NCBI RefSeq assembly: GCF_004341885.1
Contig: NZ_SLVX01000032.1
Span: 1-40,188 of the forward strand
Length of the DNA: 40,188 bases
Source of the DNA: Shinella granuli
GTDB lineage: Bacteria; Pseudomonadota; Alphaproteobacteria; Rhizobiales; Rhizobiaceae
Direction: 5' to 3'
The translations under genes and the position numbers were made by a program. Positions 23,590 through 33,166 of this stretch are shown here, piece after piece. The first letter of the stretch is position 1. Each line of letters opens with the position of its first letter. The notes beneath the pieces were generated by a model, which was given only the letters and a program-made list of their open reading frames with translations, had not been told where the DNA came from and did no database searches.

Positions 23590-23702
23590 CTACCTCATCT
23601 GCGCGAGCAGTTTCTTACGGAAGACTTCAGCTGACGTTCGATAGCCAAGACATTTGCGCGGCGTGGCGTTAAGGCGATTGCAGATTTCGATCAGCTTGGG
23701 AC
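23590..23702 (-). mobile_element. IS30-family transposase 3' remnant
   Basis: Reading leftward, the frame encodes PKLIEICNRLNATPRKCLGY, RTSAEVFRKKLLAQMR and a TAG at 23590-23592. LNxTPRKCLGYRTxAEVF is the conserved C-terminal end of IS30-family transposases. The catalytic core is absent. The surrounding 23437-23912 interval otherwise shows no gene, so an IS30 copy inserted here and was largely deleted. I could not identify its terminal repeat with confidence. Confidence 0.75.
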
Positions 23703-23912
23703 AAGTTATATGCCAAGTGCGCTGCTCTCTTCCGTTACGTTACGCTTTACCAAATCTAAATTTGTGTATCCTATTTTTGGGATACTGGATGCCGGAGGCG
23801 GCGCCTCCTCGTCTATCGCGAACCCGCGCATTCGGCGCGAGGCATGATGCCGTCGGCTCGCTCCGGTTGTTCCGGATATCTCCCCGCTTTCGGCCTCTTC
23901 ATTGGAGTGATC

Positions 23913-25790
23913 ATGTCTCGTCTTGGAATCGCCGCCAGGCTTTATCTCTTGGTTGCACTCTCGTTGTTCGTCGTTTGCGCAGCAATGCTCCTGAGCCTTC
24001 AGACCAGCAGTAAACAATTGACCGAGGAGCGCATGATGCTTCTCCAGACCGTTGATGAGGTTGCGCTTTCCATCATAGCGCATCAGCAGGCTCAGGAGCA
24101 AAGCGGAGCGCTGTCTCGTGTAGAGGCACAACGTGTGGCCTTATCTGAGCTAAAGGCGATTCGTTACGGCGAGAACGGTTACGTCTGGGTCAATGACCTG
24201 GATCGCAGAATGCTTATGCATCCGGTCAAACCAGAGCTCGACGGGCAGGACCTGTCCGGCATGGAGGATTCAAGTGGCCAAGCGATCTTTGTAGAGTTTG
24301 TGAAGGTCGCACGGGCTAAAAAGAGTGGTTTTGTCGAGTATCTCTGGCCCAAGCCGGGAGTTTCTGAACCCGTTGCTAAGCTTTCCCATGTGACTTTGTT
24401 CGAGCCGTGGGGATGGGTCGTCGGAAACGGCGTCTACATCGATGATCTTGACGGAAAGTTCTGGCAGCATGCGCGGGCCGGTTTGAGTATCGCCATCGTT
24501 GGAGCGATTTTCTTGTTCGTTGCGGCTCTGTCGATCGTGTTGTCCATCACGAAACCGGTCACGCGGTTGAAAGCGGCGATGGGAAGGATCGCCGAGGAGG
24601 ACTTCGCGGCGGAGGTACCCGACACGTCACGTCGGGATGAGGTGGGCGCTATGGCACGGACACTTGTTACCCTCCGTGACTCTGTAAATGAACGCGTCCA
24701 GACGCGGCTTGCCGATACCGAGGAGCAGCGGCGCCTGCTTGATCAGGAGAAAGCGCATGCTGAACAATTGCGCGCGGCACATGCCGACAATCTCAACGTT
24801 GTCGTTGCCGAACTCGGTGCGGGTTTGGCGCGGCTTTCGGAATGCAATATTCGCATGACAATCGACGAGCCTTTCCCGGGCGATTTCGAGCAGCTTCGCA
24901 GGGACTTCAACAATTCGATCGCGACATTCCAGGCGACGCTGGTTGAAGTGCTCCAGCAAACAGCGGCCCTACAGGAGAACGGCCAGGAAATGCGACACGC
25001 TGCGGACAACCTGTCGAAACGGACCGAGCAACAGGCAGCAGCCCTTGAGCAGACCTCCGCTGCGCTAGTTGAAGTCGCGGCGACGGTCAATGCGTCAGCG
25101 GAACGCGCACAGCACACTCGCGAACTGGTCCGGGAAGCCAGGAGTTCCGCGTTGCGGTCGGGCGAGGTGGTTCGCGACGCGGTCGATGCCATGCACCGCA
25201 TCGAGACAGCTTCGAACGAGATCAACCAGATTATTGATGTCATCGACGAGATCGCCTTCCAAACCAATCTTCTGGCATTGAATGCCGGGATTGAGGCAGC
25301 GAGGGCGGGCGATGCGGGCAAGGGATTTGCCGTCGTGGCCCAGGAGGTGCGCGAGTTGGCTCAACGCTCAGCGAGAGCAGCAAAGGAAATTCAGGGCCTC
25401 ATCGCGAATTCGGCGGCCGAGGTGTCGAAGGGCGTGCAACTGGTTGGCGACACCGGTAAGGCGCTTGACCGGATCGGGAATTTTGTTTCCGAGATCGACG
25501 TAAACATGGATTCGATCGCGACAGCGGCCACTGAGCAGTCCGCAGGGCTTCATCAGATTAGCGCAGCGGTGAGTAGCATCGACGAGATGACGCAGCAAAA
25601 TGCAGCAATGGTGGAGGAGACAACGGCGATCAGTCATACGCTCGCCGAGGAGGCCAGCCTGCTTGGCTCCCTAGTCAATCGGTTCAAACTTAACCGCCGC
25701 AGTGCCCTGCGAGAGCCAGGTTCGATGGCTTTGCAAGGTGGATCGCGGCCACGAACCGTGGATGTCAACCAACTTTCAAACGCTGCCTAG
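23913..25790 (+). CDS. Membrane methyl-accepting chemotaxis protein with a Cache sensor domain
   Basis: This 625-residue receptor starts [20 protein letters not shown]; the ATG at 23913 follows TTGGAGTGATC, and the upstream in-frame extension is not credible. Membrane segments lie at about residues 9-29 and 190-211. The periplasmic part is a single-Cache (sCache_2) domain with [27 protein letters not shown] and [14 protein letters not shown], a type that usually binds small carboxylates or similar ligands. HAMP ([18 protein letters not shown]), a second HAMP-like linker and the signalling domain with [22 protein letters not shown] follow. It ends in NQLSNAA and lacks a CheR-binding pentapeptide, unlike two of its neighbours. 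It stands alone behind the IS30 remnant. Confidence 0.93.
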   Translation: MSRLGIAARLYLLVALSLFVVCAAMLLSLQTSSKQLTEERMMLLQTVDEVALSIIAHQQAQEQSGALSRVEAQRVALSELKAIRYGENGYVWVNDLDRRMLMHPVKPELDGQDLSGMEDSSGQAIFVEFVKVARAKKSGFVEYLWPKPGVSEPVAKLSHVTLFEPWGWVVGNGVYIDDLDGKFWQHARAGLSIAIVGAIFLFVAALSIVLSITKPVTRLKAAMGRIAEEDFAAEVPDTSRRDEVGAMARTLVTLRDSVNERVQTRLADTEEQRRLLDQEKAHAEQLRAAHADNLNVVVAELGAGLARLSECNIRMTIDEPFPGDFEQLRRDFNNSIATFQATLVEVLQQTAALQENGQEMRHAADNLSKRTEQQAAALEQTSAALVEVAATVNASAERAQHTRELVREARSSALRSGEVVRDAVDAMHRIETASNEINQIIDVIDEIAFQTNLLALNAGIEAARAGDAGKGFAVVAQEVRELAQRSARAAKEIQGLIANSAAEVSKGVQLVGDTGKALDRIGNFVSEIDVNMDSIATAATEQSAGLHQISAAVSSIDEMTQQNAAMVEETTAISHTLAEEASLLGSLVNRFKLNRRSALREPGSMALQGGSRPRTVDVNQLSNAA

Positions 25791-25848
25791 CCGTAGGAAA
25801 ATTCTTGGCTGCAACGCAGTATTTGTAGAGTAAAAATTGCGAGGAACA

Positions 25849-26073
25849 ATGTGCGGGAAAGTGCGTGATTTTGATGAATTCGCCAAAATGGCTGATTTTA
25901 ACATCAAGAACTATATGGGGTTGAAGAGTGTTATCACCATACATTGGAGGAGAAAACGTACCGGTGGGAGTCTGATTGTAGAGCTGACAGCGGAGCAATG
26001 CATGGAGCTCAGCGCTCAGCTTCTCGATCAGGCGAAGATCCTTCTCTTGGAACGACCCACGACGAGCCAATAG
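25849..26073 (+). CDS. Small hypothetical protein (74 aa)
   Basis: The ATG at 25849 follows GAGGAACA, a good ribosome-binding site, 58 bases after the Cache receptor stop. The product starts MCGKVRDFDEFAKMADFNIK, contains a basic patch HWRRKRTGG and ends with an amphipathic helix (LTAEQCMELSAQLLDQAKIL). It is soluble and mixed in charge. I do not recognise the family. The strand and spacing suggest cotranscription with the receptor. Confidence 0.6.
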   Translation: MCGKVRDFDEFAKMADFNIKNYMGLKSVITIHWRRKRTGGSLIVELTAEQCMELSAQLLDQAKILLLERPTTSQ

Positions 26074-26505
26074 TTGGAAAAGCCAGCGCGAATATAGCGA
26101 AGGATAGACGTGTGATTGTGAGACGGCTCGCGCTTCCCTCCCCTGCAGGTTCTGTCGACGCGCGAATCCATGTCAGAGATCACACAAACAATCGCGCTGG
26201 CTGAGCTCAGAGCACGTACTTCGTGATCCTGTTCCACGCAGTTCTCTTCGGTGGGGCTGGCTGCCGATCGTTTGACCGCAGCTGCTGGCCTTGCTGGCGA
26301 TTGGCTCGGTTCTGGGCTGCGCATTAGCGTTTCGACCGGTTCGTGCGCTAATATGAACAGCCTAACAACAATCCTCAGGCCTCTGTCTCGCAGGTTCGTG
26401 AGGCAACAGGTCGGGCCGATGCAGCAGGGCCAACCACCTCGCTGTCGTGCGCCACGGGGAAGAACCGCGCAAGGGAGATCGGCGCCGAGCTGATCGTCAG
26501 GGGCA
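26074..26505. other. Region without an intact gene
   Basis: Several frames stay open here, but each is Arg/Pro/Cys-rich and unlike real protein. One plus-strand stretch from about 26375 to a TAA near 26543 reads QASVSQVREATGRADAAG and later EIGAELIVRGTTARAVAQA, which looks faintly like an alanine-rich helical remnant, but no family can be named. I see no RNA gene or repeat. It is probably decayed sequence between the Cache receptor unit and the degenerate minus-strand gene. Confidence 0.4.
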
Positions 26506-27112
26506 CTACGGCCAGAGCCGTAGCTCAAGCAAGTTTGTGTTTGGAAGCGAGACGATAACAGCGCTTTCCAGTTCCCAGGCCCCGATCCTGCTTTCCTGGT
26601 AAAAGGCCGGTACCCGGTCTTCGTCGCCATTACAGGTAATGTCCGCCGCGACACCCCATACATCGTGGCTGGGAGTGAAGGAAAACACGGGAAGCCATCG
26701 TTCTTTTTGGTACTGGAGTCGCCGTCTTCCTAGGCTCCATCTCGAAATAGGCTGGCGACAACCGCCCAGGACGCCGGATATGGATAACCAACTATTCGGC
26801 ATTGTCCACACCGCCAGTCGGGAAGAGCTGCCGTGCCCCTCGGCGCCGCAGAGCGCAATGGCAAGCGTTGCGGCTTCGACAATTGGCTCCCGGTTCAGCT
26901 TCTCCGAAACGAGACCGATAAGATGAGCCGACAGGGCACGCGCCTCACGCTCGATGAGCTAACGGCACATTTTCCAGAATTGCGGCCTGGCGCTCGTCCT
27001 CGGAAAGCCTCATCAGCCCGATGGCGACGTCCACAACCACGCTGGGTGATGCTTCGCTGCGGCCGAGATCGATGAAACGTTCAACGGCATTGGCAAGTGA
27101 TGGGCAATCCAT
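26506..27112 (-). pseudogene. Probable degenerate gene with a frameshift
   Basis: From the ATG at 27112 a 55-residue frame reads MDCPSLANAVERFIDLGRSE, VVVDVAIGLMRLSEDERQAA and ILENVPL, then stops at 26945. One base further the next frame continues LIEREARALSAHLIGLVSEK, NREPIVEAATLAIALCGAEG and stays open to 26506, where it includes VWGVAADITCNGDEDRVPAF. Both parts look like protein. Skipping one base near 26959 joins them as ENVPLLIEREARALSAH. The last stretch (26506-26830) may belong to a second gene. I do not recognise either family. No ribosome-binding site is evident. Confidence 0.4.
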
Positions 27113-27327
27113 GGTGATTGAGTCCCGACAGAAACGACATTCTACACGACCTCTTCCGTTCCGCGCGTCTGCTTGGACGCCGCCAGATTGAGGCGATCAT
27201 TATGGATTTGCCGCGGAGCGCCTGAAGCGTGGCTGAAGTTATCGCTCCACACTCCGCATCAATGCTATTATAGGTTGATTTACTTAGTAGGAAACGCACA
27301 GCTGGCTGTCGAAAATCTTGCCGAAGT

Positions 27328-27582
27328 TCATAAAAACTCCAAGCCGAGTTCAGTCAACGTTTGTCGCACGACACGGCAAGAACGCGTCGTGCCGTCTTCG
27401 AGATCCAAATCGACCAGGCCCGGTATTCCGAGGCTCGACATGACCACGACTTTCGCACCGGTTTCGGACATGTTTCGGATCGTGCAATCGAATGCAGAGC
27501 TTCGTCCGTTGAATACGATCTTTCCCGCCTTCAGAGTCTTCCTCCGAACGGAGCCGCGGCGCTCTATGGTGTCGTTGTACAT
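27328..27582 (-). CDS. PilZ-domain c-di-GMP-binding protein
   Basis: This small single-domain protein (84 residues from the ATG at 27582; a GTG at 27603 would add seven) has the PilZ c-di-GMP motifs: RRGSVRRKTLKAGKIVF (RxxxR type) near the N-terminus and IRNMSETGAKV ([DN]xSxxG type) about 20 residues later. The C-terminal strand RVVRQTLTELGLEFL completes the barrel. It begins just after the HD-GYP gene stop, so it is the last gene of the four-gene signalling operon. It is a likely c-di-GMP effector, binding the nucleotide and controlling motility, polysaccharide synthesis or another partner. Confidence 0.88.
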   Translation of the reverse strand: MYNDTIERRGSVRRKTLKAGKIVFNGRSSAFDCTIRNMSETGAKVVVMSSLGIPGLVDLDLEDGTTRSCRVVRQTLTELGLEFL

Positions 27583-27604
27583 AGTTGTAAGATCTTCCTG
27601 CACC

Positions 27605-28717
27605 TTAAATCGCTTCGGCCAGATATTTTCCGGGGATCGTAACGTTCGAGGGCGTCATATCCGCTTTTGCAACGAGAGTTGGATGCTCGATATTTTCGAG
27701 CATCGTCTTCATAATCGAGGGGAGGGCCTTCTCGAAGGCCGCGACACATGAGGGGTCAAATTGGCTGCCCGCTCTTTCCTTGATATGCGCCACAGTTTGC
27801 TCGACACTCCAGGCCGGCTTATACGGGCGTGCGGTTGTAAGCGCATCGAAATTGTCGGCAAGCGCCACGATGCGGCCGGATAGCGGAATTGCAGCACCAG
27901 CAACCCTGAACGGATAGCCTTGACCATCCCAGCGCTCATGATGACTGCGCGCGATTTCAGCGGCCAGCTGCAGCAAACTGGAATTCGATTCTCGCAGAAT
28001 GTCGCATCCGGCAGTCGTGTGCTGCTGCATGGTGGCAAACTCCTGCTCCGTGAGTTTTCCCTTTTTCAATAACACGGCGTCAGGTATGGCGACCTTGCCG
28101 ATATCATGCATCGGCGAGGCAAGGCGGATATCGTTGCACAAGTTTTCGCCAAGACCGTACGCCCGTGCGATCGCCTCGGAATAAAGGCCCACGCGTTTGG
28201 TGTGTTTGGCCGTCTCAGCGTCCTTGTAGCTGGCGGCAATCGTAAGCCGATCGATGATCTCCTCCTCACGGGCGCGAAGTTCAAACACGGCTTTTTCGAC
28301 CTCGACACGCAGCCATTCCGCCTTGTCGGCAAGTTTGTTCTGAGCGTCCGCAAGGGCGACGAGATTGCGCATGCGCGCCTGAAACTCGAGAGGAGAAACT
28401 GGTTTGGTCAGAAAATCGATCGCGCCCGCGTTCAAGGCTGCCATGCGCACGGCGCTGTCGCCGTCCGCCGTCACGAAGACAACAGGCTTGTTGCGGTATT
28501 TCTCGAAATGCCGGATCTCGCTGAGTAACTCGACCCCATTATACGTCGGCATCTGAAAATCGATGACCCCGATATCGAAATCTAGTGCTGGCATCGCCGT
28601 CAGCACATCGACAGGATTGTCGAAGAGCAGTGGTTGGCATCCGGTGAGCTTTTCCACCAGCTTGCCGAGAAAGGTAAGGTTGGTCTTGTTGTCATCTACG
28701 AGGAGTATGCGCATCAT
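27605..28717 (-). CDS. Response regulator with HD-GYP c-di-GMP phosphodiesterase output (RpfG-like)
   Basis: This 370-residue protein has a receiver domain (LLVDDNKTNLTF; phospho-acceptor Asp53 in VIDFQMPTYNG; conserved Lys in FLTKPVSPLEF), a coiled linker, and an HD-GYP domain with SYKDAETAKHTKRVG, MHDIGKVAIPD (His204-Asp205), SHHERWDGQGYP (GYP at 267-269) and ADNFDALTTARPYK. All the metal residues appear present, so it should hydrolyse c-di-GMP. The ATG lies nine bases after the histidine kinase stop, and RpfG-type regulators are normally activated by a hybrid kinase, so the kinase upstream is the obvious partner. The PilZ gene follows immediately. Confidence 0.93.
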   Translation of the reverse strand: MMRILLVDDNKTNLTFLGKLVEKLTGCQPLLFDNPVDVLTAMPALDFDIGVIDFQMPTYNGVELLSEIRHFEKYRNKPVVFVTADGDSAVRMAALNAGAIDFLTKPVSPLEFQARMRNLVALADAQNKLADKAEWLRVEVEKAVFELRAREEEIIDRLTIAASYKDAETAKHTKRVGLYSEAIARAYGLGENLCNDIRLASPMHDIGKVAIPDAVLLKKGKLTEQEFATMQQHTTAGCDILRESNSSLLQLAAEIARSHHERWDGQGYPFRVAGAAIPLSGRIVALADNFDALTTARPYKPAWSVEQTVAHIKERAGSQFDPSCVAAFEKALPSIMKTMLENIEHPTLVAKADMTPSNVTIPGKYLAEAI

Positions 28718-28726
28718 GCGTCCTGT

Positions 28727-30937
28727 TTAGGCGGCGTACCGCTTTTGGTTGTCTTTTACGATTCTTTCGAGGTCCTGAATTCGGCCTGCCGTCAGAACAG
28801 ATGTCCTGAACTCCTGAGATTTGGAGGCAACTTCAGTTAATCCCACGCTCGCCGCCGCCCCTTTGAGCGTGTGCAGAAGGTGGTCGCTCTTTTCTTCGTC
28901 ACCCTCGGCCAAAGCGCCGCGGAGATGGGCAAGAACGCCCGCCGCGTCGTGGAAGAAGCTCGCCAGCAGCTCGTGGAAAACGTCCTCCCCCAGCGCTTCC
29001 ACCATTTCAGCACGGCGTGCGGCAAAGGCATCAGAGTCAGTCGTCGATACGGTCTCCGGCGTGAAGTCGCTGGAGCTGGCCTGTTCCTTCGTGATCTTCC
29101 GTGTGCGAGCGATGATCGAGCGAAGCTGCGTCATGGTGACAGGCTTGCTCTGGAAATCGCTCATGCCTGCGTCCACGCACAGGCGTCGATCGTCTTCCGA
29201 GGCATTCGCGGTCATCGCAATGATGGGCAATTCGGCGGGCTTGCCCGGAATGACACGCATCCGCCGTGTTGCCTCGATGCCATCCATCCTTGGCATCTGC
29301 ATGTCCATCAGTACCAGGTTGAAATCCTCGGTTTCGGCCATTTGCACTCCTTCCAGGCCGTCATTGGCGATGGAGACGTGCTGGCCGAGATGACGCAGAA
29401 AACCCGCGGCGACCTGTTGATTAACGAGGTTGTCCTCAATGAGAAGAACCTTCAGTCTTGGCAGAGTCAGTTGAGCGTCATTATCTTTGATTTCCATCTC
29501 CAGGGGGAGAGAGGCTTTGGCGACGGGAATTTCGAACCAGAAAGTGCTTCCTTCATCGACCACGCTTTGCACGCCGATTTGCCCGCCCATCGCGTCGATG
29601 ATCTGCTTGCAGATGGTCAATCCCAGACCTGTTCCGCCATATTCCCGGCTGATCGAGGCATCGACCTGGGAAAAGGGACGGAAGAGTTTGTCCATGCTGG
29701 ACTGACTGATACCAATACCTGTGTCACGGATCTCTACGCGGAGCCTGAGTGTTCCGGCCGAGACCATTTCGGCTACACCCAAAGTGACAGTGCCATCCTT
29801 TGTGAACTTCACCGCATTGCTGAGTAGATTAAGCATGACTTGGCGAAGCCGTGTAGGATCGGTTTCCACGACCGGGGCGGCGAATGCGTCCAGCACGACC
29901 AACTCTATCCGGTTGCCATGCTCGAGAGCCCGATCGCGGATCATGTCGAGGGTCGATTCGACGAGTGATTTGATATCAACGGGGCGAAGGTCGACCTCTA
30001 TCCTGTTGTGCTCGATTTTCGCGAAATCAAGGATCTCGTTTATGATTTCCAGAAGGGCGCCACCCGAGCGCCGGATTGTCTGAACCCCTGGAAGGATCTC
30101 TGGCGGCAATGGAGCAAGCTCAAGCAGCTCTGCTGTGCCAAGGATGGCATTAAGTGGCGTTCTGATCTCATGCCCGATCGTCGCCATGAACTGGGATTTT
30201 GCCCGATTACCCGCTTCAGCAGCCTGATAGGATTCAACAAGCTTGTTCGTGAGATCCTCGAGATCCAGACCAGCCCGCTTCACCGAACGCAACTGCCGGC
30301 GCAGTGTAATGATGAGGAAGAGAACGCAGCACACCAGAAGAGCAATCAAGAGCCCTGTCTTGATCTGCATTCCAAGCACCTCGGCACGGTTTTCCGCGCG
30401 GGCGACACTGATCGCATTGTTGGTATGGAGCAGCAGCTCCTCGGTTTTCGTGGCTGCCTTCTCGAGGATTGCATCAATTTCGGTGAGGATCCGCTCGTCG
30501 ACCGGCTTTCGTGCCGCGATAGCGTCGAAAGTACCGACAACTCCAAAAACCGCCTGCTTGATCTCCGCGACCTTCTCATCGACGGCCTTGTCCAATGCGA
30601 ACTGGTTTTCAAAGTTCGTCTTTTCGAGGATCGAAATGCGGGAATAGAGTATGTCATACCGCGTCGCGATATTCTTGAGCGTCACCAGTTGGAGATCGTT
30701 CTTCGCCAAAGAAAGATGAAGGAGCTCGTGCAGGCGTCGTGTTTCACGATCGAGCTGGTAGACCGACCAGAGCGCATTCTCCCGGATGCCGCCTTGGAGT
30801 GTTGCATAGCGATTCGAGATATCCGCAAGAAGAAAAGCAAGACCCAGCAGCAAGCCGACGGAAAACAGCTGCAGCACAGCTGTCAACTTGCTCACCTTGC
30901 GGATGACATCGCCGCTATGCCGGGCCCGATTTTTCAC
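28727..30937 (-). CDS. Hybrid sensor histidine kinase with receiver and HPt domains
   Basis: This 736-residue membrane kinase starts at a GTG (30937) that overlaps the stop of the upstream gene in GTGA and follows GAGG; an ATG at 30967 lies inside that gene. Membrane segments are at about residues 21-41 and 193-212, enclosing a 150-residue helical periplasmic domain. HisKA has GHEIRTPLNAILG (His256), HATPase has NLLSNAVKF, DTGIGIS and GGTGLGLTIC. The receiver has Asp545 in LVLMDMQMPRMDG, and the C-terminal HPt has His689 in LLHTLKGAAASVG. The chain His-Asp-His predicts phosphotransfer to the HD-GYP regulator. The periplasmic SUOX-like protein encoded just before is a likely ligand-binding partner. 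Confidence 0.93.
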   Translation of the reverse strand: MKNRARHSGDVIRKVSKLTAVLQLFSVGLLLGLAFLLADISNRYATLQGGIRENALWSVYQLDRETRRLHELLHLSLAKNDLQLVTLKNIATRYDILYSRISILEKTNFENQFALDKAVDEKVAEIKQAVFGVVGTFDAIAARKPVDERILTEIDAILEKAATKTEELLLHTNNAISVARAENRAEVLGMQIKTGLLIALLVCCVLFLIITLRRQLRSVKRAGLDLEDLTNKLVESYQAAEAGNRAKSQFMATIGHEIRTPLNAILGTAELLELAPLPPEILPGVQTIRRSGGALLEIINEILDFAKIEHNRIEVDLRPVDIKSLVESTLDMIRDRALEHGNRIELVVLDAFAAPVVETDPTRLRQVMLNLLSNAVKFTKDGTVTLGVAEMVSAGTLRLRVEIRDTGIGISQSSMDKLFRPFSQVDASISREYGGTGLGLTICKQIIDAMGGQIGVQSVVDEGSTFWFEIPVAKASLPLEMEIKDNDAQLTLPRLKVLLIEDNLVNQQVAAGFLRHLGQHVSIANDGLEGVQMAETEDFNLVLMDMQMPRMDGIEATRRMRVIPGKPAELPIIAMTANASEDDRRLCVDAGMSDFQSKPVTMTQLRSIIARTRKITKEQASSSDFTPETVSTTDSDAFAARRAEMVEALGEDVFHELLASFFHDAAGVLAHLRGALAEGDEEKSDHLLHTLKGAAASVGLTEVASKSQEFRTSVLTAGRIQDLERIVKDNQKRYAA

Positions 30938-31452
30938 GGAGTGACCTCGATTGCCTTGATCTGCCACACGGACCGCGAAAAATACTTCTCGTTGTAGAGG
31001 CCGGGATCCTTGTCAAAGGGGTAGATCAGGAACAGCGGCCCCTTTTCACGAACGGACATCGGTTCACCGTTCATGCGTGTCGCCAGAATAGTGTCGAGGT
31101 CGAGCGCATCATCGATGGGTACATCGGCAATATAGTCGTTGATCGCCTTGACTTTCATGGTGCTGCCGTGCGCACCAGCGGCCTCGAGAACCGCACGCAG
31201 AAGAGGGCCGGAAAACTTCACCCGCCCCTGGGTCCAGGGGGTCTCCATTTCACCGGATCGGCCAGAAAGCTCTTCCAGCATATTGAGATCGAACTGAGCG
31301 GTCCCGTCGATGTTGGGATGCTCGAGGTGGGCCGCCGTAATCGTCAAAATCACGTCGCCAGTGGGTTTCTCGAGTGCGGACGCGCCGCCGACCGAGAGGA
31401 GCAGCGACATGGCGATCACGCAGGAACGCATTGAAAATATTGAGAGTCTCAT
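30934..31452 (-). CDS. Secreted SUOX-like (molybdopterin oxidoreductase-fold) protein, probably a sensor partner
   Basis: This 172-residue protein has a signal peptide (MRLSIFSMRSCVIAMSLLLS, cleavage near GGASALE). The mature part resembles the oxidoreductase molybdopterin-binding (sulfite-oxidase fold) family: TPWTQGRVKFSGPLLRAVLE, VKAINDYIADVPIDDA, GPLFLIYPFDKD and a C-terminal RSVWQIKAIEV. The mature chain has no cysteine at all, so the molybdenum-coordinating residue is missing and catalysis is unlikely. The stop overlaps the histidine kinase start, which suggests it binds a ligand in the periplasm and presents it to the kinase. Two ATGs are possible (31452 and 31431). The 31453-31776 interval upstream holds only the promoter region. 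Confidence 0.8.
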   Translation of the reverse strand: MRLSIFSMRSCVIAMSLLLSVGGASALEKPTGDVILTITAAHLEHPNIDGTAQFDLNMLEELSGRSGEMETPWTQGRVKFSGPLLRAVLEAAGAHGSTMKVKAINDYIADVPIDDALDLDTILATRMNGEPMSVREKGPLFLIYPFDKDPGLYNEKYFSRSVWQIKAIEVTP

Positions 31453-31776
31453 ATTTAACCTATTGGGAACAGCGCGCCCCTCCCCGTTCGAAAACCCAGC
31501 GTCGTTCAATGTCAGCGAAACAGGCGACGGCCCGCTGCCGAGCAGCACCGAGCGGTCGCTAACCGCGAGCGAATACCTGAGCGTCAGATTATCGAGGGAC
31601 GAGCGATACGGCGTGGGGCCGGATCGATTGTTAACAACACACAACCCACCGAAAATGTAGCAGATGGCCTTGCGGGTCTTTTGCCACTTCCTGGGCCGGC
31701 CTCATGCCGGCAGAAGCCTCAACGGCTTGGATAGTCCCAAAAATAAGATAGAGACGTTGACGAAACCTGAAAGCCG

Positions 31777-32240
31777 ATGTTTCAATTCGACGCAAAATGC
31801 GATTTGGTATTGAATGCATCGCCATGTGCCGCCACAGCAGGTAGCGCAGATTTGAATGCAACGCATTACGCTTTCATGTTAGCACATCCATGGACCGTGA
31901 CCTATGTTCTTGGGAGCCACAACTTTGGTAACCGCGCGTACTTCCTGCTGAAGCGGAACGCTGACGTATCCGGGGCCGTCGGCTTTACTCGGCAAAACCC
32001 GTTCACCGGGGAAGAACGCGACATCTTCAAAGAATTGCGCCATCCCTCCACCACGTGGTCGATATATGCGATCCCGACGCGAGCATTGACGCGCTCATCG
32101 TTGGCCTTTTGGAACTGGGCTGCGTCCTGAGGACGAAGAAGCAAGCAAAGCAATCCGCGCGTTCATGGAAGGCTTTTGCCCTCGCCACCATCTGATGGCG
32201 AGCTTCAACGCCCTCTTGTGCCGTCGGGGGCCGCGGGATG
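31777..32240 (+). pseudogene. Degenerate LuxR-type regulator relative, several frameshifts
   Basis: The first frame contains SHNFGNRAYFLLKRN, VSGAVGFTRQNPFTGEE, matching the neighbouring regulator on the other strand (GVHNRTLFPVKRN, YGAVCFTRREPFEADE). The next frame continues HLQRIAPSLHHVVDICDP and DASIDALIVGLLELG, and a third continues LRPEDEEASKAIRAFMEG and FCPRHHLMASFNALLC. Two shifts, near 32025 and 32115, break it. No HTH domain is visible. It seems to be a decayed paralogue or rearranged copy of the autoinducer-type sensor domain. The intact LuxR gene lies in the opposite direction, 10 bases away, so the two are convergent. Confidence 0.55.
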
Positions 32241-32249
32241 GGGGCATGA

Positions 32250-32984
32250 TTAGTCGATCAAACGCCGACGAATTGCTTCGGCGACAGCCTGCGAGCGATT
32301 GGTGGCGCCCAGTTTTTTTACCGCGGCCTTGATGTAGGTGTTCACCGTGTCGACCTGGTATTGGGTCGCGGTCGCGATCTCCTCGCTGGTCAAGCCGAGG
32401 CTGGCGTGGGCGAGGCACACGATTTCACCTTTCGACAAGCGCAGTTGCTGAGCGGCGAAACGCTCCATGAGCGGCCGTGTTACGACCGTGTGAATGGGCT
32501 CGGAAACGATCTCCAAGAAAGCCAGCTCATCAGCCTCGAAAGGCTCCCTCCGTGTGAAACAAACCGCTCCGTACATCAGCCCGTTGCGTTTGACGGGAAA
32601 GAGCGTCCGGTTATGCACACCGAACATCTGTGCGAGATATGCAAGGCGCAGGGGCGGCGGCGAGGCCGCGTAGATATCCCTCTCCACGACCTTTGACAGG
32701 GTTGTCTTCGCAGCGATGACGAACGGGTCCAGCTTCGAGAGTGCGTCGGCGACATAACTCTCCATGAAGGCCGGCGGTAAGTCCGTGTCGATCGAGTGCC
32801 CTTTGCCAAACCGGTATTCTTCGACATCCAAACCGCTGATGATGATGTAGTCGAAAGGAACTGCTCGACGAAACCGGTCAACAATTTCGCTACGGCCGAA
32901 GTGACGGAGCGCCGGCACGGATTGCAGGTCGCAAAAATTATCCAGGGCGTTTGGCGCTACGACGGAAAGCGAGCTGATCGACAT
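32250..32984 (-). CDS. LuxR-family transcriptional regulator with autoinducer-type N-terminal domain
   Basis: This 244-residue protein has an N-terminal GAF-like sensor domain (about residues 35-165: FDYIIISGLDVEEYRFG, TLFPVKRNGLMYGAVCFTRR) like rhizobial LuxR solos and VisN/VisR-type proteins. A C-terminal HTH follows (LRLSKGEIVCLAHASLGLTS, EEIATATQYQVDTVNTYIKA, KKLGATNRSQAVAEAI). There is no adjacent acyl-homoserine lactone synthase. The ligand and the regulon are unknown. A degenerate relative is encoded in the opposite direction just downstream. Confidence 0.88.
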   Translation of the reverse strand: MSISSLSVVAPNALDNFCDLQSVPALRHFGRSEIVDRFRRAVPFDYIIISGLDVEEYRFGKGHSIDTDLPPAFMESYVADALSKLDPFVIAAKTTLSKVVERDIYAASPPPLRLAYLAQMFGVHNRTLFPVKRNGLMYGAVCFTRREPFEADELAFLEIVSEPIHTVVTRPLMERFAAQQLRLSKGEIVCLAHASLGLTSEEIATATQYQVDTVNTYIKAAVKKLGATNRSQAVAEAIRRRLID

Positions 32985-33166
32985 GCAAGGTCTCTTCTCT
33001 CTTGACAGCCATCAAAATTGGAGTGTGAATGTTACGTAAACGTTAACACGATCACCCAGATATCGAAGAAGAGACGGCTTCGCAAATCGGTTTTTCCCTG
33101 TTGAAGAACGCCGCATGGCGCGAATTCAGACAGCTGCCGGCGCCAGGAAGCCTCGCGGGCAAAAAA

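Noticed and set aside
26028..26663. 211-aa minus-strand frame
   Set aside because: Composition rich in Arg, Cys, Pro and Ser with no motif, and overlapping the real small gene at 25849-26073.
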